DNA of 64,000 nt from Janthinobacterium lividum (GTDB taxonomy: Bacteria > Pseudomonadota > Gammaproteobacteria > Burkholderiales > Burkholderiaceae_D): assembly GCF_023509035.1 (NCBI RefSeq), contig NZ_CP075583.1, positions 3,472,001-3,536,000 of the forward strand, written 5' to 3'. Position numbers and translations under genes: made by a program. Below are positions 42,922-51,552 of this stretch, piece by piece (within the stretch, counting starts at the first letter, position 1; each line of letters opens with the position of its first letter). The notes under the pieces are model-generated. The model saw only the letters and a list, made by a program, of their open reading frames with translations. It was not told the DNA's origin and ran no database searches.

Positions 42922-45189
42922 ATGAAGAAGCAAATGATGCTGGTCACCCTGGTGCTTGCCCTGTCAGCCCACGCTGGCGCAGCCCAGACGGACAAGAGCG
43001 CCGCTCCTCCGCTACCCATGAAGCCGCTGGCCCAGCAAACGCAGGCCGCCTTGTGGGCCTCGCGCGTATTGACGCGCGTCCATTACAAAGCCATGCCGCT
43101 CGACGACGCCATGTCGGAAAAAATCTTCGACCGTTACTTCAAGTCCCTAGACGCGGAAAAACTGTTTTTCGTGCAGGCCGACGTCGACCGTTTCGCACCG
43201 CTGCGCACCAAGCTCGATGACGCCATCATCAATGAAGACCTGACGGCGCCGTTTGCCATCTACAACCTGTACCAGCAACGTTTCGACGAGCGCATGGCGT
43301 ATGCGCGTGAATTGCTGAAAACCAAATTCGACTTTACGGCCGACGAGAGCTACCAGCTCGACCGCGAAAAGGCTGCCTGGCCGAAGAACGACGAGGAAGT
43401 GCGCGACCTGTGGCGCAAGCGCGTCAAGAATGACTGGCTGCGCCTGAAACTGGCGGGCAAGGAAGACAAGGCCATCCGCGAGACCCTCGACAAGCGCTAT
43501 GAAAGCTACACGACCCGTGCGCGCAAGCTCAACAGCGAAGACGTGTTCCAGATCTTCATGAACTCGTACGCCATGTCGATCGAGCCGCATACTAATTACC
43601 TGGGCCCGCGCGCCTCGGATAATTTCGACATCGCCATGCGGCTGTCGCTCGAAGGCATCGGCGCCGTGCTGCAGACGCGCGATGAATACACGGTGGTGCG
43701 CGAGGTCGTGCCGGGCAGCCCGGCCGGCTTGTCGGGCAAGCTGAAAGTGGGCGACCGCATCGTCGGCGTGGGGCAGGGCGAAAGCGGCCCCATCACCGAA
43801 GTGCTGGGCATGCGCATCGACGACGTGGTGCAGCTGATCCGCGGCGCCAAGGATTCCGTGGTGCGCCTCGACATCCTGCCGGCCGACGCCGGCCCGGATG
43901 CCAAGCACGTGGTCTTGCCGCTGGTGCGCAAGAAAATCAGCATGGAAGAGCAGGCGGCGAAGAAATCGATCATCGAAGTGCGCGACAACGGTGTCAAGCG
44001 CCGCATCGGCGTCATTTCCTTGCCGACGTTCTACCAGGATTTCGAAGCGCGCCGCCGTGGCGACAAAGACTTTAAAAGCGCCACGCGCGATGTCAGCCGC
44101 TTGCTGGCCGAGTTGAAGAAGGATAAGGTCGACAACGTCCTGATCGACTTGCGCAACAACGGCGGCGGTTCGCTGAACGAAGCCGTTGAACTGACGGGCC
44201 TGTTCATCGACAAGGGGCCTGTCGTGATGCAGCGCAATGCCGAAGGCAAGGTCGACGTGGAAAGCGATACCAGTGCCGGCCTGGCCTGGGATGGCCCGAT
44301 GGGCGTGCTGATCAACCGCGGCTCCGCTTCCGCCTCTGAAATTTTCGCCGCCGCCGTGCAGGACTACGGCCGTGGCGTCATCATCGGCGAAGGCAGCTTT
44401 GGCAAGGGCACGGTGCAGACCCTGTTCAACCTCGACCGTTTCGGCGGCAGCGAGAAAGCCCGTTTCGGCGAGCTGAAAATGACCATCGCCCAGTTCTTCC
44501 GCATCAATGGCGGCACCACGCAGTTGCGCGGCGTCACGCCTGACATCAAGCTGCCAGCCATGTCGGACGCGGAAAACTTCGGCGAATCGAGTTATGACAA
44601 TGCCCTGCCATGGGTGGCCATCAAGCCGGCGTCCTACATGCCGACGGGCGACCTGAAGGAGATCGTGCCGCTGCTGGACAAGAAACATGATGTGCGCGTG
44701 GCCAAGGACAAGGATTTCCAGTATTTGCTCGATGACATCGCCCTGGTCGTCAAGCAGCGCAAGGAAAACCAGATTTCGCTCAATGAAACCGTGCGCCGCA
44801 AGGAGCGCGATTCCCAGGAAGCGCGCGCCAAGGCCCGTGAAAAACGCCTGATCGCGCAGATTTCGAATCCTGCCGACGACCTGGTGGTGATTCCGGATCC
44901 GAAAGACGTGCTGAAGGGTGCGAAAGCGGCCAACAAGACGGCCAAGCAGATCGCCGCCGTGAAGGGCGCCCTGCGCACCGACGACGGCTTGCAGGGTGAC
45001 GAGCGCGCCCTGAGTGCCGAACTGGACGCCGAAACGGCCGCCAAGAGCGCCAAGGACGTGCTGCTGAACGAAGCGGCGCGCATCCTGGCCGACGAAGTGG
45101 CGCTGATCAAGGCCGATACCCGCATGGCGGCCAAGGTTTTGCCGTATGGCGCGGACACCAAGGCGACGCCGGTGACGGCAGCGAAGTAA
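42922..45189 (+). CDS. prc: Carboxy-terminal processing protease (Tsp/Prc)
   Basis: A 755-aa periplasmic protease of family S41 that degrades proteins marked at the C-terminus and matures envelope proteins. The signal peptide (MKKQMMLVTLVLALSAHAGA) is followed by an N-terminal helical domain, a PDZ domain (about 240-320, SLEGIGAVLQTRDEYTVVRE then AGLSGKLKVGDRIVGVGQGE), and the catalytic core with the Ser-Lys dyad: S470 in NRGSASASEIFAAA and K495 in GEGSFGKGTVQ. A C-terminal DUF3340-like region is also present, with a Lys/Ala-rich extension that makes it longer than E. coli Prc. AGGAG-like site GGAGAAGCC precedes the ATG. Confidence 0.93.
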   Translation: MKKQMMLVTLVLALSAHAGAAQTDKSAAPPLPMKPLAQQTQAALWASRVLTRVHYKAMPLDDAMSEKIFDRYFKSLDAEKLFFVQADVDRFAPLRTKLDDAIINEDLTAPFAIYNLYQQRFDERMAYARELLKTKFDFTADESYQLDREKAAWPKNDEEVRDLWRKRVKNDWLRLKLAGKEDKAIRETLDKRYESYTTRARKLNSEDVFQIFMNSYAMSIEPHTNYLGPRASDNFDIAMRLSLEGIGAVLQTRDEYTVVREVVPGSPAGLSGKLKVGDRIVGVGQGESGPITEVLGMRIDDVVQLIRGAKDSVVRLDILPADAGPDAKHVVLPLVRKKISMEEQAAKKSIIEVRDNGVKRRIGVISLPTFYQDFEARRRGDKDFKSATRDVSRLLAELKKDKVDNVLIDLRNNGGGSLNEAVELTGLFIDKGPVVMQRNAEGKVDVESDTSAGLAWDGPMGVLINRGSASASEIFAAAVQDYGRGVIIGEGSFGKGTVQTLFNLDRFGGSEKARFGELKMTIAQFFRINGGTTQLRGVTPDIKLPAMSDAENFGESSYDNALPWVAIKPASYMPTGDLKEIVPLLDKKHDVRVAKDKDFQYLLDDIALVVKQRKENQISLNETVRRKERDSQEARAKAREKRLIAQISNPADDLVVIPDPKDVLKGAKAANKTAKQIAAVKGALRTDDGLQGDERALSAELDAETAAKSAKDVLLNEAARILADEVALIKADTRMAAKVLPYGADTKATPVTAAK

Positions 45190-45206
45190 GGCTTTTCGCG
45201 CAGTAG

Positions 45207-45239
45207 AAAGCCGGTTCCTTGCGGAGCCGGCTTTTTTTT
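45207..45239 (+). terminator. Terminator of prc
   Basis: A 12-bp stem, AAAGCCGGTTCC / GGAGCCGGCTTT (one G-U pair), with loop TTGC and a tract of T residues. It lies 61 bp before the small-RNA element, so that element is transcribed separately. Confidence 0.9.
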
Positions 45240-45299
45240 CACCTTCATCAGTTATCTGTTTGGCGTATTTCTATCATTCCAACAATCAATTGGATAGAT

Positions 45300-45387
45300 A
45301 TGCCGCGATGCAGCATAATGCATTTGTCTCCTCTATTCTCCTCCAAGAAAATAGATTCAGCCCGCTCCTTGTAGCGGGCTTTTTTTT
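45300..45387 (+). ncRNA. Anti-Shine-Dalgarno small RNA element, copy 1
   Basis: First of three copies of an ~88-bp element. Order: a short hairpin (ATGC..GC / GC..GCAT, 45,300-45,316), then TGTCTCC, then a second hairpin, TCTATT / AATAGA (45,332-45,337 and 45,350-45,355), whose loop is CTCCTCCAAGAA, that is, an anti-Shine-Dalgarno CTCCTCC (45,338-45,344). A strong terminator follows, AGCCCGCT / AGCGGGCT plus eight T residues. A promoter-like region (TATTTCTATCAT and GATATG) lies upstream. The prc terminator lies just before it, so it is an independent unit. Its end is 4 bp from the end of the convergent LysR gene. Confidence 0.6.
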
Positions 45388-45390
45388 GCC

Positions 45391-46317
45391 TCAGATTTTG
45401 TGCGTGGGCAGTTGCACGTCGGGCTGGGCAGCCAGCAGGGCAGTGATCCAGCCGGTAAACGCCTGCAGCTTGGGCGTGGCCAGCCGGCCTTGTGGCGTCA
45501 GCAGCGACATGGGCATCGGCGTCGGCGGGTGATCCGCCAGCACGGCCACCAGGGCGCCGCTGTCGAGGTGCTGGCGCACCTGGTACATGGCGGCCTGCGC
45601 CAGGCCCAGCCCTTGCAGCGCGCAATCGACGCTGGCGTCCGCATCGTTGACGGCGATGGGGCCGGCCATTTGCACGCGCACGACCTCCTTTCCTTGCAGG
45701 AAATCCCAATCGAAGGCGCGTCCCGTGCGGCCCGAGTAATGCATGATGCCCCGGTGCGCAGCCAGGTCGGCAAGGGTGTGCGGCGCGCCATGCTGCGCCA
45801 GGTAGGCGGGCGAGGCGCACGTGGCGAAGCGCATCAGGCCGACCTGCTTGCCGATGAAGGCGGAATCTTGCAAGGTGCCCACGCGCAAGGCGCAATCGAT
45901 GCCTTCCTGCGTCAAGTCGACCAGGCGGTCCGTCAGGCTCAGCTGCAGTTGCACGTCCGGATAGGCGGCGTGGAATTGCGCGATATGGGGCATGACGAGG
46001 CGCCGGCCTACCGTATTGGGCAGGTTGATGCGCAGCAAGCCGCGCGGTTTTTTCGCGTCCGGACCACGGAAGGCCAGTTCCGCCGTATCGACGGCCTTCA
46101 GGATATCGAGACAGTGGCGAAAGTACTCGGCCCCTTCCGGCGTCAGGGACAAACGGCGCGTGGTTCGCTGCAGCAATTGCGTGCCCAGGTAGGCTTCCAG
46201 CTTTTGCAGGGTGGCCGTCAGCGCGGCGCGCGGCAAATTCAATGTTTCGGCCGCCTTGGAAAAACTGTTGGCTTCAACGATGCGCACGAAGGTCTGCATG
46301 GCCTTGATCTTGTCCAT
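45391..46317 (-). CDS. LysR-family transcriptional regulator
   Basis: A 308-aa regulator. The N-terminal winged helix-turn-helix reads MDKIKAMQTFVRIVEANSFS then KAAETLNLPRAALTATLQKL (about 1-62); the rest is the substrate-binding effector domain, with RGLLRINLPNTVGRRLVMPH and DGALRVG-type sequence (CALRVGTLQDSAFIGKQVGL). It belongs to the group close to AaeR/DmlR-type regulators. Divergent to the MFS gene with a 106-bp spacer, so it probably controls that transporter in response to its substrate. Confidence 0.9.
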   Translation of the reverse strand: MDKIKAMQTFVRIVEANSFSKAAETLNLPRAALTATLQKLEAYLGTQLLQRTTRRLSLTPEGAEYFRHCLDILKAVDTAELAFRGPDAKKPRGLLRINLPNTVGRRLVMPHIAQFHAAYPDVQLQLSLTDRLVDLTQEGIDCALRVGTLQDSAFIGKQVGLMRFATCASPAYLAQHGAPHTLADLAAHRGIMHYSGRTGRAFDWDFLQGKEVVRVQMAGPIAVNDADASVDCALQGLGLAQAAMYQVRQHLDSGALVAVLADHPPTPMPMSLLTPQGRLATPKLQAFTGWITALLAAQPDVQLPTHKI

Positions 46318-46423
46318 CGTGATTGTTCATCTTATGTGAAAAGTGTAGGGGGATTATGCCCTAATTATCTTTGTCACAGTTTTGCCTAGAATGGTCGCAT
46401 CCCTACCGAACCGAGGAAACAAT

Positions 46424-47638
46424 ATGAACAAGGCCTCATCTTCTGCTCCCCACGACATTTCGCCCGCCATGGTGCTGCTGCTGGCCATCGCTTCCGGCCT
46501 GATCGTGGCCAATCTGTATTACGCGCAAACCCTCGTCGGGCCCATCAGCGCCTCGACGGGCCTGTCGGCCAAGGCTGCCGGGCTGATCGTCACCCTGACA
46601 CAAGTCGGCTATACCCTTGGCCTGCTGTTTGTCGTGCCCCTGGGCGACTTGCTGGAAAACCGCCGCCTGATCGTCACTGCCTTGCTGGTGACGGCCACGG
46701 CCCTGGTCGTGGCGGCCCTCTCCACGGGCGCCGTGGTGTTCCTGGCCGCCGCGCTGGCCATCGGCCTCGGGTCCGTGGCGGCGCAAGTGATCGTGCCGTT
46801 TGCCGCCCACCTGTCGCAGGAAGCGACGCGGGGACAGACGGTGGGCAAGGTGGTCAGCGGCTTGTTGCTGGGCATCATGCTGGCCCGCCCCGTGGCGTCG
46901 CTGGTGGCGGCCCACGCCAGCTGGCACGTGGTGTTTGGCGGCGCCGCCGTGCTGATGGTACTGCTGGCGCTGGTGCTGCGCCGCGCCTTGCCCGTGCGTC
47001 AGCCCGTGTCGAGCATGCGCTATCCGGCCCTGATGGCATCCTTGTGGCATTTGCTGCTGGGCACGCCCGTGCTGCGCCGCCGCGCCGCCTATCACGCTGG
47101 CCTGTTTGGCGCCTTCAGCCTGTTCTGGACCGTCACGCCGCTGGTGCTGTCCAGCCCCGCGTTCGGCCTGTCGCAAACGGGCATCGCCATCTTTGCCCTG
47201 GTGGGCATGGCGGGCGCCGTTGCCTCGCCCATCGCCGGCCGCCTGGCCGATGCAGGCCACACTTTGCCGGCCACGGCCGCCGCGCTGGCGCTGGGTATCG
47301 TCGCGTTTGCCTTGCCGATGTTTGCGCCGGAATCGAAACACGTGGCGCTGGGGTTGCTGGTGGTCGCCTCCATCGTGCTCGACATGGGCGTGGCGGCGAA
47401 CCTGGTGCTGGGCCAGCGCGCCATCTTCAGCCTGGGCGCGGAAGTGCGGGGTCGCCTGAACGGTCTGTATTTCGCCCTGTTCTTTGCCGGCGGCGCGGCC
47501 GGTTCGGCCATCGGCGCCTGGGTGTATGCCAGCTACGGCTGGCAAGCGACCTTGCTGACCGGCATGGCGTTTCCGGGCCTGGCCTTGCTGGTGTGGCTGG
47601 GAGAATTTTTGCCGCAGGCCACGCGCCGCACGGCTTGA
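46424..47638 (+). CDS. MFS transporter, probable drug or metabolite exporter
   Basis: A 404-aa transporter of the major facilitator type with 12 hydrophobic segments. The conserved loop between helices 2 and 3 reads TLGLLFVVPLGDLLENRRLI, and the second half starts with AAYHAGLFGAFSLFWTVTPL. This set resembles the YfnF/YgaY-type exporters next to a divergent LysR gene in many Proteobacteria. ATG 46,424 has GAGGAAAC upstream; the longer frame from 46,382 has none. Its substrate is unknown. Confidence 0.87.
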   Translation: MNKASSSAPHDISPAMVLLLAIASGLIVANLYYAQTLVGPISASTGLSAKAAGLIVTLTQVGYTLGLLFVVPLGDLLENRRLIVTALLVTATALVVAALSTGAVVFLAAALAIGLGSVAAQVIVPFAAHLSQEATRGQTVGKVVSGLLLGIMLARPVASLVAAHASWHVVFGGAAVLMVLLALVLRRALPVRQPVSSMRYPALMASLWHLLLGTPVLRRRAAYHAGLFGAFSLFWTVTPLVLSSPAFGLSQTGIAIFALVGMAGAVASPIAGRLADAGHTLPATAAALALGIVAFALPMFAPESKHVALGLLVVASIVLDMGVAANLVLGQRAIFSLGAEVRGRLNGLYFALFFAGGAAGSAIGAWVYASYGWQATLLTGMAFPGLALLVWLGEFLPQATRRTA

Positions 47639-47703
47639 AACCCTGATGGCGTCTCATTATCACTGACAGGAATTTCTATCATCATGAATATAAAGTGGCG
47701 TGA

Positions 47704-47791
47704 TATGCCGCGATGCCGCATCATGCACTTGTCTCCTCTATCTCCTCCAAGGAAATAGATTCAGCCCGCTCCCGCAGCGGGCTTTTTTTTT
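47704..47791 (+). ncRNA. Anti-Shine-Dalgarno small RNA element, copy 2
   Basis: Second copy, aligned over its whole length with the first: ATGCCGC-GATGCCGCAT hairpin, TGTCTCC, stem TCTAT / ATAGA (47,737-47,741 and 47,755-47,759) with loop CTCCTCCAAGGAA, and terminator AGCCCGCT / AGCGGGCT plus nine T residues. Upstream, TTTCTATCAT-N-ATGAATATAAAGTGG is shared with copy 3. It lies 65 bp after the MFS gene and ends 6 bp from a convergent gene. Confidence 0.6.
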
Positions 47792-47797
47792 GCCTGT

Positions 47798-48842
47798 TTA
47801 CTTGTGAGGCATGCGATCGGCATCGCAAAAGCCATAGCCTTGGGAGTTACCGCACCAGCCAGTTTCCTTGCGGGGTTCCGATAGCGGGTTGCAATGAACA
47901 GTGCGAAAATTTGTTGGGAAATATGATTTTAATATGTCGCTTGAGATGTTTCGAGTGGGAAATTTACTATGCTCTGGCGGCGTTGGGAACGTGGCCGCAA
48001 TGGCGCGATCCGATACATTTTCAATGAAGAGTACAGTTTCCTCTTCCCGGGCCTGGCACATGTGATTTTGGGTAAAGTCATATCTTTCAGCCGCTTTTAT
48101 CATGAAAAGTTGTCCTTTGTTTGATATGCCCTGGATCACGGCCAGCGCTGCTGAATAACTTCCTGTGAAGCCGGAAATGGAAATTATAAAGAAGAAGAAT
48201 ACCCGTTTTGCTTCTTTTTTGAAATCAAAAATAAATAAGAGGGAAAGAAAAATAAATTCAAATATGATTGCCAGTGCGGCAAAGGCAAAGGAGCTGAATG
48301 AGAAGGCAACTATCAGAGTGGCGAGTCCAAAAGACAAGGGCATGTAGGACGGAGGAAATGGAAAGTTGGCCGCAAAGAAGTCGACTGCGCTGAGGCGCGA
48401 AAAAAATAATACATGCGGAAACGACCAGCGAAAGCAGCACTTTTGCCAGCAGGCTTTTAAAAATAGAATTCAGGGATAGTAATACCCACGCGATCGCAAC
48501 TACGCCGCTCGCAAAAATGCCCGTCAGTGCCATCTGTATGAAAATGTAATTGACATAATCATCTGTTTCCTGAATGCGCAGATGCGATGCGAGAAAGGCG
48601 AAGCTTGTAGCTGTTGCAGTGAAAAAAATGGAAAGTAAGATGATGGTTTTTGGATTGGCGTATCTTGCGGCGATATTTTTGCCAAATTTTTCAATACCTG
48701 GATGTATTTTTTCTACGATTCTTCTTATGCAGGCCTTGTTTTCATGCAGCGCCATACAGATGAAAATAATTGCAAATGGCGGAGTGGTGAATAATGTCAT
48801 TAGCGAAAGAATTGTGATTGATATTATTTTGACTATTTTCAT
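47798..48842 (-). pseudogene. Multi-spanning membrane protein of unknown function, single-base frameshift
   Basis: Two overlapping minus-strand frames form one protein of about 347 aa. The N-terminal part has membrane helices (MKIVKIISITILSLMTLFTT, then TIILLSIFFTATATSFAFLA, and GVVAIAWVLLSLNSIFKSLL). After SACIIF the frame slips: removing one T from the T7 run (48,400-48,406, A on the plus strand) gives SRLSAVDFFAANFPFPPSYM and then PLSFGLATLIVAFSFSSFAF, FIISISGFTGSYSAALAVI. The C-terminal ~100 residues are polar. It is AT-rich relative to neighbours, which suggests acquired DNA. I cannot name a family. ATG 48,842 has AGGA 9 nt upstream. Confidence 0.6.
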
Positions 48843-49150
48843 TATTGTTATTTCCTGCATTTCAGCGGCGCCAGTGTTGGATGTTGGATGAGAAATTGCG
48901 ATGGAATATAGCACGCATTATTCCGCATGAGCTGGCTAGGCCAGTGCTTGAGTGGGGAATTTTATTTATCCGTACATTTTCTGGCGAGGGCGGGAGGGCG
49001 AGGAATAGTTCGCTGTGATTGTGGCGGAGAATGTGCGAACAGGGATGGGGGATAAATAATTCCACCCATCCACTATTTTTAGCTGCGACAGCAGCGCATG
49101 GGATTCAGCGTGCGTTCGTCGCCGGCGTACTATCGCTGGCGCTGCTATGC

Positions 49151-49834
49151 TTAAATTACCACCAGATCCAGCGCCCGCATGAAGTTCGCCGCCTGCGCAT
49201 GCGTGATGACGGCGCCCTTCAGCAGCGCCGCTTCGCTTAATTTGAAACCGTCGATATCGGCGCCGCGCAAGTCCGCGCCCTGGAACTTCGTTAGTTTGAT
49301 CGTGGCATTGCGCAGGCTGCCGCCTTCGAAGACGGCGTCGCGGAAGTCGCAGCCGGCCAGGTAGGCGTCGGAAAAATCGAGCTGTTTTAAGGTCGCCTTG
49401 CGGAAGGAAAAGCCGCGCAGGTCGGCGCCCACCAGCAGGCTGTCTTCGAAAGTGAGGCCAAGGTGGGCCACTTCCTCGAACGAGGCGCCCGTCAGCTTGC
49501 AGCCACGGTAGGTGGCCGAGGCCAGCTTGGCGCGCCGCCATTTCGTGTTGTTCAGGTCGCAGCCTTCAAACGTGGCATCGACGGCGTCGACGGATTCGAA
49601 ATCGGCGCTGCCCGCGCGGCAGCGGCGCCAGGTGCCGCGCGCCAGCTTACTGGCGAACAAGATGGTTTCGGCAAAGGTGCAGCGCTCGAAGGTGCAGCCT
49701 TGCAAATCGAGGCGCGACAAGTCTTCGCCGTCGAAGGCGCAATCGATGAAGTGGCGCACCTGCAGGGCCAGCTGCTGCTCGATGCCGGCGCGGTCCAGGG
49801 TCATGCCAGTTACTGCGGTGTCGTGTGTTGCCAT
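49151..49834 (-). CDS. Pentapeptide-repeat protein
   Basis: A 227-aa protein built largely of A(D/N)LXX-type five-residue repeats: DLSRLDLQGCTFERCTFAET, then DATFEGCDLNNTKWRRAKLA and so on (about 40-215), forming a right-handed quadrilateral beta helix. It has the DNA-mimic fold of Qnr/MfpA proteins, but repeat content alone does not show gyrase protection. The ATG at 49,834 has AGGA 9 nt upstream; an earlier Met at 49,843 is also possible. Single gene with its own promoter region. Confidence 0.85.
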   Translation of the reverse strand: MATHDTAVTGMTLDRAGIEQQLALQVRHFIDCAFDGEDLSRLDLQGCTFERCTFAETILFASKLARGTWRRCRAGSADFESVDAVDATFEGCDLNNTKWRRAKLASATYRGCKLTGASFEEVAHLGLTFEDSLLVGADLRGFSFRKATLKQLDFSDAYLAGCDFRDAVFEGGSLRNATIKLTKFQGADLRGADIDGFKLSEAALLKGAVITHAQAANFMRALDLVVI

Positions 49835-50141
49835 CCGTCTCATTCCTAAAGTGAAGCAGGGGAGGGATGGCGCGGCGGGAAAATGCACGAACCAGAACAC
49901 CTCCCCGGCTGGTGTAACAGCCAAGGGTCAGCGCCGTGGGTCCGCGTGGGCGGGAGCATGCCGGACGGTGCCGGGCACTTACCGGGTTACCAACCGGTGC
50001 GCTCATTTTCGATCAGCCTGCATTGTAACGGCTCTACAGCACCCTTGCCAGTGCTGGATAAAGCGGGTTAGTATCGTTGCAGGCGCACCCATTGCGCCAA
50101 CGTCGCTCGGACGGATCCGGGCGCTTACGTATAGAGATACC

Positions 50142-51358
50142 ATGACCGACAGCCAAGCTCCGCGCAGCTTTTCGCGCATCAATCGCCTTCCCCCTACGTC
50201 TTCAATATCACTGCCGAGCTCAAGATGGCTGCGCGCCGCCGTGGCGAGGACATCATCGACATGTCGATGGGTAATCCCGATGGCGCCACGCCGGCCCACA
50301 TCGTGGACAAGCTGGTCGAGACGGTGAAACGCCCCGACACGCACGGCTATTCCGCCTCCAAGGGCATTCCCCGGCTGCGCCGCGCGATTGCACACTGGTA
50401 CAAGAAACGCTACGAGGTCGACATCGACCCGGACAGCGAAGCCATCGTCACCATCGGTTCGAAAGAGGGACTGGCCCATTTGATGCTGGCAACACTCGAC
50501 CGTGGCGACACGGTGCTGGTGCCGAATCCCAGCTACCCCATCCATATCTGGGGCGCCGTGATCGCGGGCGCCGACATCCGCTCCGTGCGCATGGGCCCGG
50601 GCGTGGATTTCTTTGCGGAACTGGAACGGGCCATCCGCGAAAGCTACCCGAAACCGAAGATGATGGTGCTGGGCTTTCCATCCAACCCCACCGCGCAGTG
50701 CGTGGAACTGGAATTTTTCGAGCGCGTCGTGGCGCTGGCGAAGCAGCACAATATTTTGGTGGTGCATGACCTGGCGTATGCCGACATCACCTTCGATGGC
50801 TGGAAGGCGCCGTCCATCATGCAGGTGCCGGGCGCGCGCGACGTGGCCGTCGAATTCTTCACCATGTCGAAAAGTTACAACATGGCGGGCTGGCGCATCG
50901 GTTTCATGGTCGGCAATGCGGAACTGGTGGCGGCCCTGGCGCGCATCAAGAGCTACCACGACTATGGCAGTTTTACGCCCGTGCAAGTGGCGGCCATTGC
51001 AGCGCTGGAAGGCGACCAAAGCTGCGTGACGGAAATCTGCGCCCAGTACCAGCGCCGCCGCGACGTGCTGGTCAAAGGCTTGCATGAAGCGGGCTGGATG
51101 GTGGAAAAACCAAAGGCATCGATGTATATCTGGGCGCATATCCCGGAAGCGTATCGCCACCTGGGCTCGCTGGAATTTGCCAAGCTGCTGCTGCAAAAGG
51201 CCAAGGTGAGCGTCTCGCCCGGCATCGGCTTCGGCGAATACGGCGATGAGTACGTGCGCTTCGCCCTGATCGAAAACGAGGCCAGGGTGCGGCAAGCATT
51301 ACGCGGCATCAAGAATATGTTGCGTTCCGGCGAAGGGAAAACGGAAGCGGCAGTGTAA
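50142..51358 (+). pseudogene. alaC: AlaC-type aminotransferase, single-base frameshift near the 5' end
   Basis: A fold-type I PLP aminotransferase of about 405 aa. The conserved start reads [18 protein letters not shown], then needs one more C in the C5 run at 50,190-50,194 to continue as [10 protein letters not shown] and [20 protein letters not shown]. The rest (50,225 onward) is intact: PLP lysine in [19 protein letters not shown], aspartate in [14 protein letters not shown], and [16 protein letters not shown]. Family members make alanine from pyruvate with glutamate (AlaC). As sequenced, translation could only begin at internal ATG 50,225, which would lose the first 28 residues of the N-terminal arm. 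Confidence 0.87.
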
Positions 51359-51438
51359 AAGTTGCCGCATGGAATGACATGTTGCCCGCAATATCACTGC
51401 TGCGTATTTCTGACATCACGAATATAAAGTGGATTTAT

Positions 51439-51526
51439 ATGCTGCAACGCGGCATCATGCATCTGTCTCCTCTATCTTCCTCCAAGGAAATAGATTCAGC
51501 CCGCTCTCGCAGCGGGCTTTTTTTTT
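51439..51526 (+). ncRNA. Anti-Shine-Dalgarno small RNA element, copy 3
   Basis: Third copy. ATGCTGC-AAC-GCGGCAT hairpin, TGTCTCC, stem TCTAT / ATAGA with loop CTTCCTCCAAGGAA (CCTCC at 51,479-51,483), and terminator AGCCCGCT / AGCGGGCT plus nine T residues. The upstream sequence CTGACATCACGAATATAAAGTGG with TTATATGC is shared with copy 2. It lies about 80 bp after the aminotransferase gene and ends 27 bp from the convergent glpK. Confidence 0.6.
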
Positions 51527-51552
51527 GCCTGTATTTTTGCCTGACTATTTGG

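Noticed and set aside
43147..44688. 513-codon minus-strand frame opposite prc
   Set aside because: Shadow of prc; no domain character.
45320..45387. The three small-RNA elements as simple gene terminators
   Set aside because: Conservation extends ~60-70 bp upstream of the hairpin, and prc already has its own strong terminator; a plain terminator would not need this.
48258..48914. Two overlapping membrane-protein genes (47,798-48,343 and 48,258-48,914)
   Set aside because: The overlap region only makes sense as one gene with a one-base indel at 48,400-48,406; the upstream part of the second frame reads as SRLSAVDFFAANFPFPPSYM without a stop.
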